64,000 nt of DNA, taken from NCBI GenBank assembly GCA_021414245.1, contig JAIOOU010000012.1:28691-92690 (forward strand), read 5' to 3'. Position numbers and translations under genes: made by a program. Positions 7,606 to 16,387 of the stretch are shown here, piece after piece (the first letter of the stretch is position 1; each line of letters opens with the position of its first letter). The notes beneath the pieces were generated by a model that was given only the letters and a program-made list of their open reading frames with translations, made no database searches and was not told where the DNA came from. Origin of the DNA: Chloroflexota bacterium (GTDB lineage: Bacteria > Chloroflexota > Anaerolineae > Anaerolineales > Villigracilaceae).

Positions 7606-8760
7606 TTATTTTCCCCGGGTGGATTGTGAAATTTCCCTTTGTACAATTGCAGCACTGATGTGTTTTGCCTCCAGCGCGATCTCGCGCAGCATGCCGGTGG
7701 GCGAGACGTAATAGCCGCAGAAAAACAATCCGGGGATGGAAGCCTCCCGCCCCGTGGAGAGTGGTGTGCCATCCTGGTCGCAGACACTTGATTCTTTGAG
7801 GAATGCATCCACTTTGGGACGATATCCGGTCGCGAGGATCACGGCTGTGAATTTCGCTTCGGTCCCGTCCGTGAATTTGACTCCGTTTTCCGTAAACTCC
7901 GCCAGGCCCGGATATACCTTGATGCGTCCGCCCTTGATCAATTGGAGGGTGCCAACATCGATCAGCGGAATGTGTTTGTCGTTCCTGATCTGGGTGGCGG
8001 GTCCATAAGGTAATTTGCGCAGGCCGTAGCGGGCGAGGTCCCCGATGACGGCGCGCAGGATCGGTGCATTCATGGCGTCGGCCATCCAGGCGGGCATGGC
8101 ATTCTGCAGGATGCCGATGGACAGGATTGGTATACCGGCCAATTCCTTTGGAATGACGTTGACCGCGCTGCGCACCGCCATGCCCGCTCTTGCGCCATGT
8201 TCGACCAGGTCAATGGCGATCTCGCCGCCGGAATTTCCAAAGCCAACCACGAGTACGTTCTGTCCCTTGAATTGGGCCCCATTCTTATATTCGGAACTGT
8301 GCAAGAGCATGCCTTTGTAGTCATCCATCCCGCTCCACTTTGGGATCACCGGTTCGCGCGCATTTCCAGTTGCGATCACGAGATGAGCCGCTCGATATTG
8401 TGCGGTCCGGGTCTGAACTGACCAGCTATCCTTTTCCTTTTGCGCTGAAATCACCTGTTGGTTGAAGCGGACATCCAGCGCGAATTTCCCGGCATAGGAC
8501 TCAAGATAAGCCACCAATTGATCGCGGGATGGGTAGCGCGGATACTTCTTCGGAAAAGGCACAAACGGCAATTCCGAATTTCTTTTATCGGTATGCAGGT
8601 GCAGGCGGTCATAATGGCGCCGCCAGACGGACCCGACCTGATCACTTTGTTCCAGTAGAATGGCCGGGACGCCGGCCCGTTTCAGGCAGGCACCGACCGC
8701 AAGCCCGGCAGGACCGGCGCCGATGATGATGGTGTTGATTTCAATGGGGGAGTTGGACAT
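7606..8760 (-). CDS. FAD-dependent NAD(P)-binding monooxygenase (YUCCA/CzcO-like)
   Basis: A 384-residue flavoprotein with two Rossmann motifs: GAGPAGLAVGACL (G14-x-G16-x-x-G19) for FAD, and VLVVGFGNSGGEIA near residues 168-181 for NAD(P)H. Between them are SVWRRHYDRLHLHT and PFPKKYPRYPSRDQLVAYLESY, typical of CzcO/YUCCA-type flavin monooxygenases. ILATGYRPKVDAFL and GLFFCGYYVSPTGML lie near the C-terminus. Likely reaction: oxygenation of a small organic substrate with NAD(P)H; the substrate cannot be inferred. No signal peptide. It sits between response regulator paralogues 2 and 3, all on the minus strand, with no other evidence of a functional link. Confidence 0.85.
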   Translation of the reverse strand: MSNSPIEINTIIIGAGPAGLAVGACLKRAGVPAILLEQSDQVGSVWRRHYDRLHLHTDKRNSELPFVPFPKKYPRYPSRDQLVAYLESYAGKFALDVRFNQQVISAQKEKDSWSVQTRTAQYRAAHLVIATGNAREPVIPKWSGMDDYKGMLLHSSEYKNGAQFKGQNVLVVGFGNSGGEIAIDLVEHGARAGMAVRSAVNVIPKELAGIPILSIGILQNAMPAWMADAMNAPILRAVIGDLARYGLRKLPYGPATQIRNDKHIPLIDVGTLQLIKGGRIKVYPGLAEFTENGVKFTDGTEAKFTAVILATGYRPKVDAFLKESSVCDQDGTPLSTGREASIPGLFFCGYYVSPTGMLREIALEAKHISAAIVQREISQSTRGK

Positions 8761-8809
8761 GCGCCAAGTTTACCGCAAGCATGTTCATTTCAGTTGGAAA
8801 CCTCCGGAC

Positions 8810-9181
8810 TTATGTGCCCGGTTCCAGGAGTTCCTTTATGATGGTCAAGAGCTGGCGCGGATGATAAGGCTTTGAAAGGTAATCATTCGCCCCTGCACCA
8901 AAAGCCACGGCCTTGCTGTCCTCGTCGGTCAGGGCGGTGACGATGATGATGGGGGTGACCATGAATTTGCGATCCTCACGCAGCAGCCTGCACAACTTAA
9001 AGCCGTCAATGACCGGCATCATCAGGTCGAGCAGGAACATGTTCGGCCGTTCCTCGCCCGCGATTTGTGCGGCAACCGTACTGTCATTGACCGCAATGAC
9101 CTCATACCCCTGGTGTCTTAGAATGCCGCCCAGTAATTTGGTGGCCTCCACGTCATCATCCACGACCATGATCTTTTTCAT
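8810..9181 (-). CDS. Single-domain response regulator (paralogue 3 of 3)
   Basis: A 123-residue receiver-only protein: IMVVDDDVE acidic pair, MFLLDLMMPVIDGFKLC with the phospho-acceptor Asp, IIIVTALTDEDSKA with Thr, and LSKPYHPRQL with Lys. It shares KLCRLLREDRKF and VAFGAGANDYL with paralogue 1, so the three arose by duplication. Its ATG (9181) is 50 bp past an unrelated VWA gene stop and it reads toward the flavin monooxygenase gene. No output domain or cognate kinase is visible. Confidence 0.92.
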   Translation of the reverse strand: MKKIMVVDDDVEATKLLGGILRHQGYEVIAVNDSTVAAQIAGEERPNMFLLDLMMPVIDGFKLCRLLREDRKFMVTPIIIVTALTDEDSKAVAFGAGANDYLSKPYHPRQLLTIIKELLEPGT

Positions 9182-9239
9182 ATTTCTTTTCCCCGCGGGG
9201 TCTGTTTATGCTTTTTATTATAAGCCTGATTTGTTTGGT

Positions 9240-10616
9240 TTACCCGGTCATCAGATCATCCACTGCAGCCGCCAGCTCGCGCAAATTACTGACCTTCAGC
9301 ACGTCGCTGCAGAGCGGCGCGTACTTCGGCATGTCGCTGTCCCCGTGCCACATGCCCGGGGGTTCGGGATTCAGCCAAATGGTCCGTGTGGCCCGGCGGG
9401 ACATGCGCGAGAAAATGTCGAGGCGCGGATCATTGTAATTGTTGCGTCCATCCCCGACGATGATGAGCGTGGTCCCGCTGTTCAACGTATCCATGTGATC
9501 GTCGTTGAAATTATCCAATGCCCGGCCGAGGTCGGTGTTGTAATGTCCGCTGGGCATGCGCCACAGCACCGAGGCAATCGCCTCGTCCGCATTCGCGCCG
9601 CTGAAATCCTCCGAGATCGACTCGAGATGGTCGATGAAGGCGAAGGCGTGCGTCTTGCGCACCTGTCCCTGCAGGGCGAACAAAAAGCTCAGCATCAACT
9701 CCGAACAAAAGCGCATCGAGGTGCTCACGTCGCAGATGACCACGATCTTGGGTTTGTGGATCCGGTCGCGGTGCTTGATCTCCATCGGCACGCCATTATA
9801 TTTCAAGCTGGCGCGGATGGTGGCTTTGGCATCCATCTGTCCGCTTTTGGCGCGTTTCTGGCGCAGCGCGATGCGCGTGCGCAGGGCCGCGGCCAGCTTT
9901 TTGACTTCGCGCTGCAGCGTTTGTTTATCCGCATCCGACAGGGCCTGGAATGGACGGTTCATCAGGTTGTCGACGTTATCAGAGCGCGGCTTTTCGCTCA
10001 GGTTTTCGGCAATGCGTTCGCCTGCGAATTGTTCCATCTGTTCCTGCATGCCCTGCATATTCTGCCGGATCATCTGCCGGATCTGCTCGATGCGCTCGCG
10101 GTCCATGCCCATTTGCGCCAGTTGTTCCATCAATTCCTTCATTGCCTTTTGGACTTCAGGAAAGGCCATCGCACGCTGCATGCGCTGTGTCATCCAATTT
10201 TGATAGTTGAGATCGCCTGCCTGATTCAATCCGACTAATTGACCGAGCGCCTCCAGTTCGGACCTCGATAGCTGCTCGCCATTCATCAGCCTTTCCATGC
10301 GCTGACGCAGATTCTCCGCGAATTGACTCAAGGCATCCGCCAGCATCTGCGCTTCCTCCGGTGTCATTTCGTCTGACAGATTCCCGCCCATTATCGGCGG
10401 CTGCCCCGACCCGAAGAACAGCGGAAACAATTTATCGAACGTTGGAATATCTTTCAAATCTTTGATCAATGTAGCGCGTAAGGACAAACGAAATTCCTCG
10501 CGGTCTTGAATCCCCATCAAGTCAACCGCTGAAAATGCCTCGGCTGACTCCGCCAGGGACACACGCACTCCGCTTGAACGTAATGCCGCAATTAATTGTA
10601 GGATGCGGGATTCCAT
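9240..10616 (-). CDS. VWA-domain (CoxE-like) protein
   Basis: A 458-residue protein. The N-terminal ~250 residues are helical, with a methionine/glutamine-rich stretch (about 130-200) that may be a coiled coil or chaperone-like arm. The C-terminal half is a von Willebrand A domain whose MIDAS metal site is DVSTS (residues 296-300). VWA proteins of this CoxE type usually pair with a MoxR AAA ATPase to insert metals or remodel other proteins; here a MoxR gene lies two genes upstream on the same strand. The target is not identifiable from neighbours. No signal peptide is present. Confidence 0.85.
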   Translation of the reverse strand: MESRILQLIAALRSSGVRVSLAESAEAFSAVDLMGIQDREEFRLSLRATLIKDLKDIPTFDKLFPLFFGSGQPPIMGGNLSDEMTPEEAQMLADALSQFAENLRQRMERLMNGEQLSRSELEALGQLVGLNQAGDLNYQNWMTQRMQRAMAFPEVQKAMKELMEQLAQMGMDRERIEQIRQMIRQNMQGMQEQMEQFAGERIAENLSEKPRSDNVDNLMNRPFQALSDADKQTLQREVKKLAAALRTRIALRQKRAKSGQMDAKATIRASLKYNGVPMEIKHRDRIHKPKIVVICDVSTSMRFCSELMLSFLFALQGQVRKTHAFAFIDHLESISEDFSGANADEAIASVLWRMPSGHYNTDLGRALDNFNDDHMDTLNSGTTLIIVGDGRNNYNDPRLDIFSRMSRRATRTIWLNPEPPGMWHGDSDMPKYAPLCSDVLKVSNLRELAAAVDDLMTG

Positions 10617-10647
10617 AGTTCAGATTCCAATGGAAGAAATGATGAGG

Positions 10648-11217
10648 TTACCTACTCTGGTTGGACGCGCTATAAAGCGCCAGGCTGGTGATAAACCAGG
10701 TCACCTGCCAGAGCCCTTCTGTTAACTCGGAAGGGGACTGATTTGAAACCGCAATTGGAATGAAAAGCACGATCAAATAATACAAACCTTGCAGCAGTGG
10801 TGCAAAACGCTGCCATCCACTCCAGCGTTTGGCTGTGACCACTGCTGTCCCTGTTAGAAGACCTCCGAGAAGTTGAAGGATACCGCCTACAGGAAAGAGG
10901 AAAAAATCCGGATTCTTTGTCAACCATTGTACAACCTGCGCGATCAACAAGGCTGCAATGCCGGCGATGAAAATTCCAAGTGAAATTTTCCCAAACCTGC
11001 CTTCCCCTGCGGCTTTCGATTGCCACAGCCCGACAAGCATGATCAAATATCCCATAAGGGCAAGGAAGAAAACGGACTGATCGGCATAATACATCCAGCT
11101 CCCATTCCCCGGCGGAAGTAATCCATAGTGATATTCAACAACAAGTGCCGCCAGCCAAAGGCCCGCTGCCAGCATGCCAATAAGACCCGGTCTTTGAATT
11201 TTATGATTGGATTCCAT
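10648..11217 (-). CDS. Five/six-TM membrane protein of unknown function
   Basis: A 189-residue protein with about five to six hydrophobic segments starting at residue ~12 (GMLAAGLWLAALVVEYHYGLL). No motif known to me is present. It lies between the MoxR ATPase gene (48 bp upstream) and the VWA gene (31 bp downstream) on the same strand, so it may be co-transcribed and could be the membrane partner or target of that pair. This is inference from position only. Confidence 0.55.
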   Translation of the reverse strand: MESNHKIQRPGLIGMLAAGLWLAALVVEYHYGLLPPGNGSWMYYADQSVFFLALMGYLIMLVGLWQSKAAGEGRFGKISLGIFIAGIAALLIAQVVQWLTKNPDFFLFPVGGILQLLGGLLTGTAVVTAKRWSGWQRFAPLLQGLYYLIVLFIPIAVSNQSPSELTEGLWQVTWFITSLALYSASNQSR

Positions 11218-11265
11218 GTCATTTACCTCAGTATGTATTTAGATAAATTGTTTCCGTAATAACGA

Positions 11266-12231
11266 TCAATTCCCGGAGAATCTCCCGAAATCGTCGGGCG
11301 GCCTCTGTTTCGGCTGCGGCGGCGGGGGAGCGTTTAATTGCCGTTTTGCTTTTTGCAGATCGGCCTCGTGCTTGAGTAAAACCGAAAGTGTGTCTTCCAA
11401 AGTATCCTTGTCCAGATTGGACGCGTTCAGCGCCACGAGCGCATTGGCCCAATCCAGAGTCTCGCTGATGGAAGGCGACTTGCGCATGTCGGAACGACGT
11501 AATTTTTGCACGAATTCCACGGCCTGTTGGGCCAGTTTGGGATTCAGGTCCGGGACCTTCAAGCGCACCACGGCCAATTCTTCACTCAGGGAGGGATAAT
11601 CAATGAATAGATATAAACAACGGCGCTTTAACGCTTCGGAGAGTTCGCGTGTGTTGTTCGAGGTCAGCACCACAAAGGGTTTGTGCTTCGCGACCAGGGT
11701 CCCCAGCTCGGGCACGGATACCTGGAAGTCGCTCAGGATTTCCAATAAAAAGGCCTCGAACTCAGCGTCGGCGCGGTCGATCTCGTCGATCAACAAGACC
11801 GTCGGTTTTTCGCTCAAAATGGCCTTCAATAACGGACGTTGTAAAAGAAACCGATTGGAGAAGAACACATCCTCTTCCTTTGCGAGTTTGTCGGCCGCCT
11901 CCGCCAGAGACTCGGCCTTGCCAAGTGTGTCATTTAACTTGTCCCGCAGGAGTTGGGTGTACAGCAGCTGTTTGGAATACTCCCATTCGTACAATGCCTT
12001 GGATTCATCCAGGCCCTCATAGCATTGCAGACGAATCAATTCGCGTCCGGTGGCCCCCGCTATGGCCTTGGCTAGTTCGGTCTTGCCCACGCCGGCAGGT
12101 CCCTCCGCGAGCAGGGGTTTTCCCAGCTTTTGTGAAAGATACACGATGGTCGCGATCTCGTCCGAGGCGATGTATTTCTGGTTCGAGAGTTCGGATTTTA
12201 CCGTTTTGGTGGAGTCGAAAAGTGTGGTCAT
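11266..12231 (-). CDS. MoxR-family AAA+ ATPase
   Basis: A 321-residue AAA+ ATPase. Walker A is GPAGVGKT (residues 44-51), Walker B is LLIDEIDRAD near residues 147-156, and sensor 1 is VVLTSNNTRELSEALKRRC. This arrangement, with a C-terminal helical lid, is typical of MoxR proteins, which act as chaperones together with VWA partners. The C-terminal tail is proline-rich (APPPPQPKQRPP). The start overlaps the stop of the upstream MFS gene by 4 nt, so it is probably translated from the same message. The VWA protein encoded downstream is the likely partner. Confidence 0.92.
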   Translation of the reverse strand: MTTLFDSTKTVKSELSNQKYIASDEIATIVYLSQKLGKPLLAEGPAGVGKTELAKAIAGATGRELIRLQCYEGLDESKALYEWEYSKQLLYTQLLRDKLNDTLGKAESLAEAADKLAKEEDVFFSNRFLLQRPLLKAILSEKPTVLLIDEIDRADAEFEAFLLEILSDFQVSVPELGTLVAKHKPFVVLTSNNTRELSEALKRRCLYLFIDYPSLSEELAVVRLKVPDLNPKLAQQAVEFVQKLRRSDMRKSPSISETLDWANALVALNASNLDKDTLEDTLSVLLKHEADLQKAKRQLNAPPPPQPKQRPPDDFGRFSGN

Positions 12232-13502
12232 GGTTCTCCTGTTGGCGATGCTGCATTGATGCCTTGTTCAAGCGGATTTCTTTCCTTGCGATTCATTTCC
12301 TTCATGGCCGGGATGAAGGCCATACTTAAGGTGGTGATCAGGAAGATCACGCCCAATCCGAGAAACATCGGTCTCACGCCAAGGCGTTCCGTGAGTACGC
12401 CGCCGATCAACATCCCGAGCGGCATCGCGGACATTGCGCCTGCAGTAATTGCACCACCGACCCGTCCGCGCATGTTCTTTGGGATACGTTCGTATTCAAT
12501 GGCGTTAATGATCGGGTTGAGCGGTCCGGCGCCCATGCTTAGAATGACTGTAAATAAAATTGCAAACCAGAGTGGCGGATATGTTGTATAAAGCAGGAAC
12601 CTCAAGCCGGAGAGCATGAAACACAGTACGAATACCGCATGCCGCGGCAAACGCGGTCCAATTGCGCTGTAAATCAGGGCGCCGAGCACCGCTCCGCCGC
12701 CGTTCGCTCCGATCAGCAGACCCAAAGCCAGCGCCTGACCATAAACCTGCTTCACAAAAACCGGCTGCAGAACCCCGCCGAAGATCGTATCCAAAAAATT
12801 GGTCAGCATGATCATCACGACAATGGCGAGGATCAATTTATCGCGGGCGATAAATTGCAGGCCTGCACGCAGTTCGTCGAAATATTTACCATCCTGGATT
12901 TCCCTGGACGGCATCACATGCACCCGAATGGTGACGCCGATGATGGCCGCTGAAATAAAGAACGAGGCTGCATCCAGCCACAGAACATTTTCCGTGCCCA
13001 TCACGGCGATCAGCAAGCCGGCCAGAGGCGCGCCCACCAGGCGTGCGCCCCTTTCGATCATATGGATCAGGGAGGTTGCGCGTTCGATCGGCATGTGCGC
13101 CAGCTCGGCCAGTTCCGGAACAAGGGCGTTCCTGGCGGTGCTGCCCGGTGCATCCAGCAGGGCACCCAAAAACACCAATACCATCAGCTGCCAGAATTGC
13201 AGACCCACGCTGAAATACAGGATCGGGATCAAGGCCGTGGTTACGCCGCTGGCGAGGTCCGCGATGACGCTGGTGCGTTTATAACCAAAACGATCGATGA
13301 GAGTTCCGCCCAACAGGCCAGCCAACACCACGGGCAGGACCGTGAAAAATCCGGTGATGCCTGTCCGTGTGGCGCTGCCCGTGGTTTGCAGCACGAACCA
13401 GGGGATGGCGATGGCCGAAAGCACATTGCCCACCAGGGATATGGCGTTGGCGGTCAATAGTGCAATGATCGGCAGGTGATTCCTTGCAGGTGCTGTCAAC
13501 AT
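12228..13502 (-). CDS. MFS transporter
   Basis: A 424-residue major facilitator with about 12 hydrophobic segments. The loop between helices 2 and 3 reads GGTLIDRFGYKRTSV, the family's conserved G-x-x-x-D-R-x-G-x-K/R signature, and the matching loop in the second half is near IPKNMRGRVGGA. The overall pattern resembles the enterobactin-exporter/macrolide-efflux (DHA3-like) group. It likely exports a small molecule by proton antiport; the substrate is unknown. It overlaps the MoxR gene by 4 nt and is 12 bp from the aspA stop, so it belongs to the minus-strand run. Confidence 0.88.
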   Translation of the reverse strand: MLTAPARNHLPIIALLTANAISLVGNVLSAIAIPWFVLQTTGSATRTGITGFFTVLPVVLAGLLGGTLIDRFGYKRTSVIADLASGVTTALIPILYFSVGLQFWQLMVLVFLGALLDAPGSTARNALVPELAELAHMPIERATSLIHMIERGARLVGAPLAGLLIAVMGTENVLWLDAASFFISAAIIGVTIRVHVMPSREIQDGKYFDELRAGLQFIARDKLILAIVVMIMLTNFLDTIFGGVLQPVFVKQVYGQALALGLLIGANGGGAVLGALIYSAIGPRLPRHAVFVLCFMLSGLRFLLYTTYPPLWFAILFTVILSMGAGPLNPIINAIEYERIPKNMRGRVGGAITAGAMSAMPLGMLIGGVLTERLGVRPMFLGLGVIFLITTLSMAFIPAMKEMNRKERNPLEQGINAASPTGEP

Positions 13503-13514
13503 GCTCCGGACTTC

Positions 13515-14921
13515 CTACTTTGCGGAATTATTCCTGGGCCGGGTGAGTGATTCGGGTTTCAGGATCTCATCCAGCTGTTCACGGGTGAGCAGGCCTTTGG
13601 CCAGGACGATCTCCGCCACACCTTTACCGGTGGCATGAGCCTCCTTCGCGACTGCGCTTGCATTTTCATAGCCGATGAACGGATTCAAGGCCGTTACGAT
13701 CCCGATCGACCGGTCCACCAGCTCAGCCAGATGATCGCGGTTGGCGGTGATGCCGCGCACACAACGTTCCGCCAGGGTCAGACAGCCCTGTCGCAGATAA
13801 ATAATGCTATCAAAGAGACTGTGCGCGATGATCGGCTCAAAGGCGTTCAACTGCAGCTGTCCTGCTTCAGCAGCAAAGGAAACGGTCACATCGTTGCCGA
13901 TCACCAAAAAGGCGATCTGATTGACCACTTCCGGAATGACGGGATTGACCTTGCCCGGCATGATGCTGGACCCGGCCTGGGCGGCAGGCAGGTTGATCTC
14001 TCCGAACCCGGTTCGGGGTCCGGAGGAAAGCAGACGCAGATCATTGCAGATCTTCGAGATCTTGACCGCCACGCGCTTCAAGACACCCGAAAGCTGCACG
14101 AACGCGCCCGCATCCTGGGTGGCCTCGACGAGATTGCCGGCCGTAATGTAGTGAATTCGGGTGACTTCACTTAAGTGTTTGCGTGCCAGGGCCGCATAAT
14201 CCGGATGCGAATTGATACCGGTGCCAATCGCAGTTGCGCCCAGGTTGATCTCCCGGATGAGCAAAGCCGCCTCGCGCAGGCGCTGTTGATCCTCCTCCAA
14301 CATGACCGAATACGTGCTGAATTCCTGGCCGAGGGTCATGGGAACCGCATCCTGTAATTGGGTGCGTCCCATTTTCAATATATCCTTGAACTCGGCCGCC
14401 TTGTTTGCAAAGTCGGTCTTGAGGACTTCCATGGCTCCGATCAGCAGGTCAATTTCAAAATGCAGGGCGACCTTGATGGCGGTCGGGTAGACGTCATTGG
14501 TGCTCTGGCTTAAATTAACATGTTCAAGGGGATGCAGGTACTGGTAGTCGCCGAATTTGCGGCCGCTGAGCTCCAGTGCGCGATTGGCCACGACTTCATT
14601 TGCATTCATATTGGTCGAGGTGCCGGCGCCCCCCTGGATCACGTCCACGACAAATTGTTCGTGCAATTTTCCGGCGCGGATCTCTTCGCAGGCCTTGACG
14701 ATCGCCTGCGCATGTTCGCTGTCCAACAATCCCAGCTCCTGATTGGCCAGCGCACAGGCCTGTTTCACGCAGGCCAGGGCCGTGACCAGGCTGGGGTAGG
14801 TGCTGATCGGGATGCCGCTGATCGGAAAATTCTCAAGCGCCCGTAATGTATGCACGCCATAATAGGCGTTTGCCGGCACTTCCTTTTCGCCAAGCAGATC
14901 ATGTTCGATTCGATAATCCAT
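13515..14921 (-). CDS. aspA: Aspartate ammonia-lyase
   Basis: A 468-residue enzyme of the fumarase/aspartase superfamily that interconverts aspartate with fumarate plus ammonia. It begins RIEHDLLGEKEVPANAYYGVHT, the usual aspartase N-terminus. It carries the superfamily signature GSSIMPGKVNP (residues 317-327), the flexible loop with the catalytic Ser. The blocks GGAGTSTNMNANEV and HVNLSQSTNDVYPTA bind the substrate carboxylates. The length matches AspA (about 470). The 5' end overlaps the glycosyltransferase gene by 23 nt, indicating co-transcription. Aspartase is preferred over fumarase because of the N-terminal and loop sequences, but I could not align. Confidence 0.92.
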   Translation of the reverse strand: MDYRIEHDLLGEKEVPANAYYGVHTLRALENFPISGIPISTYPSLVTALACVKQACALANQELGLLDSEHAQAIVKACEEIRAGKLHEQFVVDVIQGGAGTSTNMNANEVVANRALELSGRKFGDYQYLHPLEHVNLSQSTNDVYPTAIKVALHFEIDLLIGAMEVLKTDFANKAAEFKDILKMGRTQLQDAVPMTLGQEFSTYSVMLEEDQQRLREAALLIREINLGATAIGTGINSHPDYAALARKHLSEVTRIHYITAGNLVEATQDAGAFVQLSGVLKRVAVKISKICNDLRLLSSGPRTGFGEINLPAAQAGSSIMPGKVNPVIPEVVNQIAFLVIGNDVTVSFAAEAGQLQLNAFEPIIAHSLFDSIIYLRQGCLTLAERCVRGITANRDHLAELVDRSIGIVTALNPFIGYENASAVAKEAHATGKGVAEIVLAKGLLTREQLDEILKPESLTRPRNNSAK

Positions 14922-16059
14922 ATTCCTGATTTCCTCTCAAATGCCTATAGACCGCCAGGTTCGCCTGCAATTCCTTTTCGAGCGTATAGCTCGAAATAAC
15001 CGTTTCGCGCGCGGACCTTGAAATGGCCTCCCGTTTCTGCGGCCGATTTAGCAGCCCAAGGATCGCCTGTGCAAATGCGCCCGCGTCGTTGACCGGTGCG
15101 AAGATGCCGTTCGCGCCGTCCCGGATCACATCCAACGCGCCGCCGACCGGTGTGCAGACCACGGCTTTTTCGCAGGCCATTGCTTCGAGCAGGGCATTCG
15201 GCATCCCATCCCGCTCGGACGGATGGACGAACACATCCATCAGGGCGTAATAGGAGGGCATGTCCTGATGCGAAATGGCGCCTGTGACAATGATATCCGC
15301 GTCCGGAATGGACGCTTTGAATTCCTCAAAGGTCTGCTGATCCCCGCCGGGGCGCACCTCTCCAGCGATGAGCAAGGTGCAGGGGTGAAGTGCATGGACT
15401 TGCGCGTAGGCATTTAGTAAAGTCTGGAGTCCTTTTTTTTTCCTTAGTTCCCCTGCAAAGCCAATGATTTTCCTGTTGTGCTGCGCGAGAATCGATTCGG
15501 CCAGTACCTCATTTGGCTGCATCGGTTTGAATAAAGCCGTATCGATTCCATTTGGAATCAAGTGGATCTTGCGATCCAGAAACGCCGCGGCCTTCTTCGC
15601 CAGTTCAGCTGCATTGGTGGTGACTGCGCCCGCGTTTTGCAGCGCATACATCACATGCGAAAATCTTGATGGGTCAAAGGCTGCGCGTTCGATATCATTG
15701 CCGCGGATGGACACGACACTGGGCAGGTTTAAGTATTTTCCGGCGTAGGCGGCCACGAATCCGGCCTGGGACAGAAAGTAGGCGTGCAGCAGGTCGAAGG
15801 GTTCGCGCCGGTGCTCGTCCACGATCAACTCGAACCAATCCACCAGGGTATCATCCACGCGCTTGTGTGCGCCGAAGCGGGTGACGCGCACACCTTTGGA
15901 GGGCAGAGTCCGCTGCTCGGAGGGGGGCAGGTTCGAGGTTGGGGCAAAGACCCGCAGCTCATGTCCGGCCGAGCAAAGCAGATGGCCCAAACGTCCTGTT
16001 GAGATTGCAAGTCCCCCGAGGTCTGGTGTATACTTTTCGCTAAGCAACGCAATTTTCAT
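14899..16059 (-). CDS. Glycosyltransferase family 4 protein
   Basis: A 386-residue GT-B glycosyltransferase. The N-terminal domain begins MKIALLSEKYTPDLGGLAIS with the glycine-rich acceptor loop. The C-terminal donor domain has IIGFAGELRKKKGLQTLLNAYA and the E-x7-E region HPSERDGMPNALLEAMACEKAVV, typical of retaining GT4 enzymes that use nucleotide sugars. A longer frame starts at a TTG at 16071, but the ATG at 16059 gives the standard family N-terminus. The likely role is glycan or glycolipid synthesis; donor and acceptor are unknown. It is divergent from the small zinc-finger gene, with only 11 bp between starts. Confidence 0.9.
   Translation of the reverse strand: MKIALLSEKYTPDLGGLAISTGRLGHLLCSAGHELRVFAPTSNLPPSEQRTLPSKGVRVTRFGAHKRVDDTLVDWFELIVDEHRREPFDLLHAYFLSQAGFVAAYAGKYLNLPSVVSIRGNDIERAAFDPSRFSHVMYALQNAGAVTTNAAELAKKAAAFLDRKIHLIPNGIDTALFKPMQPNEVLAESILAQHNRKIIGFAGELRKKKGLQTLLNAYAQVHALHPCTLLIAGEVRPGGDQQTFEEFKASIPDADIIVTGAISHQDMPSYYALMDVFVHPSERDGMPNALLEAMACEKAVVCTPVGGALDVIRDGANGIFAPVNDAGAFAQAILGLLNRPQKREAISRSARETVISSYTLEKELQANLAVYRHLRGNQEYGLSNRT
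16005..16034 (+). promoter_or_regulatory. Candidate promoter for zinc-ribbon gene
   Basis: TTGCAA (16005-16010) and TATACT (16029-16034) are separated by 18 bp and lie about 37 bp upstream of the plus-strand ATG, inside the start of the divergent glycosyltransferase gene. Matches are moderate. Confidence 0.4.
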
Positions 16060-16070
16060 GAGGTGTCTCA

Positions 16071-16352
16071 ATGGCAGAAAAATGTGAAATGATTATTGGT
16101 TATCTGGTCCCGCACCGCTGCGAGAATCCCGCACTGGGGGCATGTGTCAAATGCGGCCGCGGGTTTTGCGATGAGCATACCAATTCGACAAGAGAGGGCC
16201 GTGTCTGCCTGGCCTGCCAGCAGGGACTCGATCAACCGATCGCCCTGCCGATCGCTGCGGCCACTTTCACCGCCGCGGACCTGAACTCCTTCGGCCGCTA
16301 TAACGATCTGGATGACAACGACAACAGCGACATGTTCTCAGATTTGAGTTAA
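16071..16352 (+). CDS. Small B-box-like zinc-finger protein
   Basis: A 93-residue protein with a compact cysteine/histidine cluster: H-R-C near residue 17, then CVKCGRGFCDEHT and RVCLAC, giving about six Cys and two His spaced like a B-box or treble-clef zinc site. The C-terminal third is hydrophobic, then acidic (DLDDNDNSDMF). Similar short zinc-binding N-termini occur before membrane domains in other bacteria, but here no membrane domain follows. Function unknown; a role in protein binding is the cautious guess. A hairpin terminator follows immediately. Confidence 0.7.
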   Translation: MAEKCEMIIGYLVPHRCENPALGACVKCGRGFCDEHTNSTREGRVCLACQQGLDQPIALPIAAATFTAADLNSFGRYNDLDDNDNSDMFSDLS

Positions 16353-16360
16353 GTTTGGAA

Positions 16361-16380
16361 TCGCGGGGTTGACCCCGCGA
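16361..16380. terminator. Hairpin terminator
   Basis: TCGCGGGG and CCCCGCGA form a perfect 8-bp stem around TTGA, just after the zinc-finger stop and before the stop of the convergent radical SAM gene. It is followed by TTTGCATTT, a weak T-run. Confidence 0.75.
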
Positions 16381-16387
16381 TTTGCAT

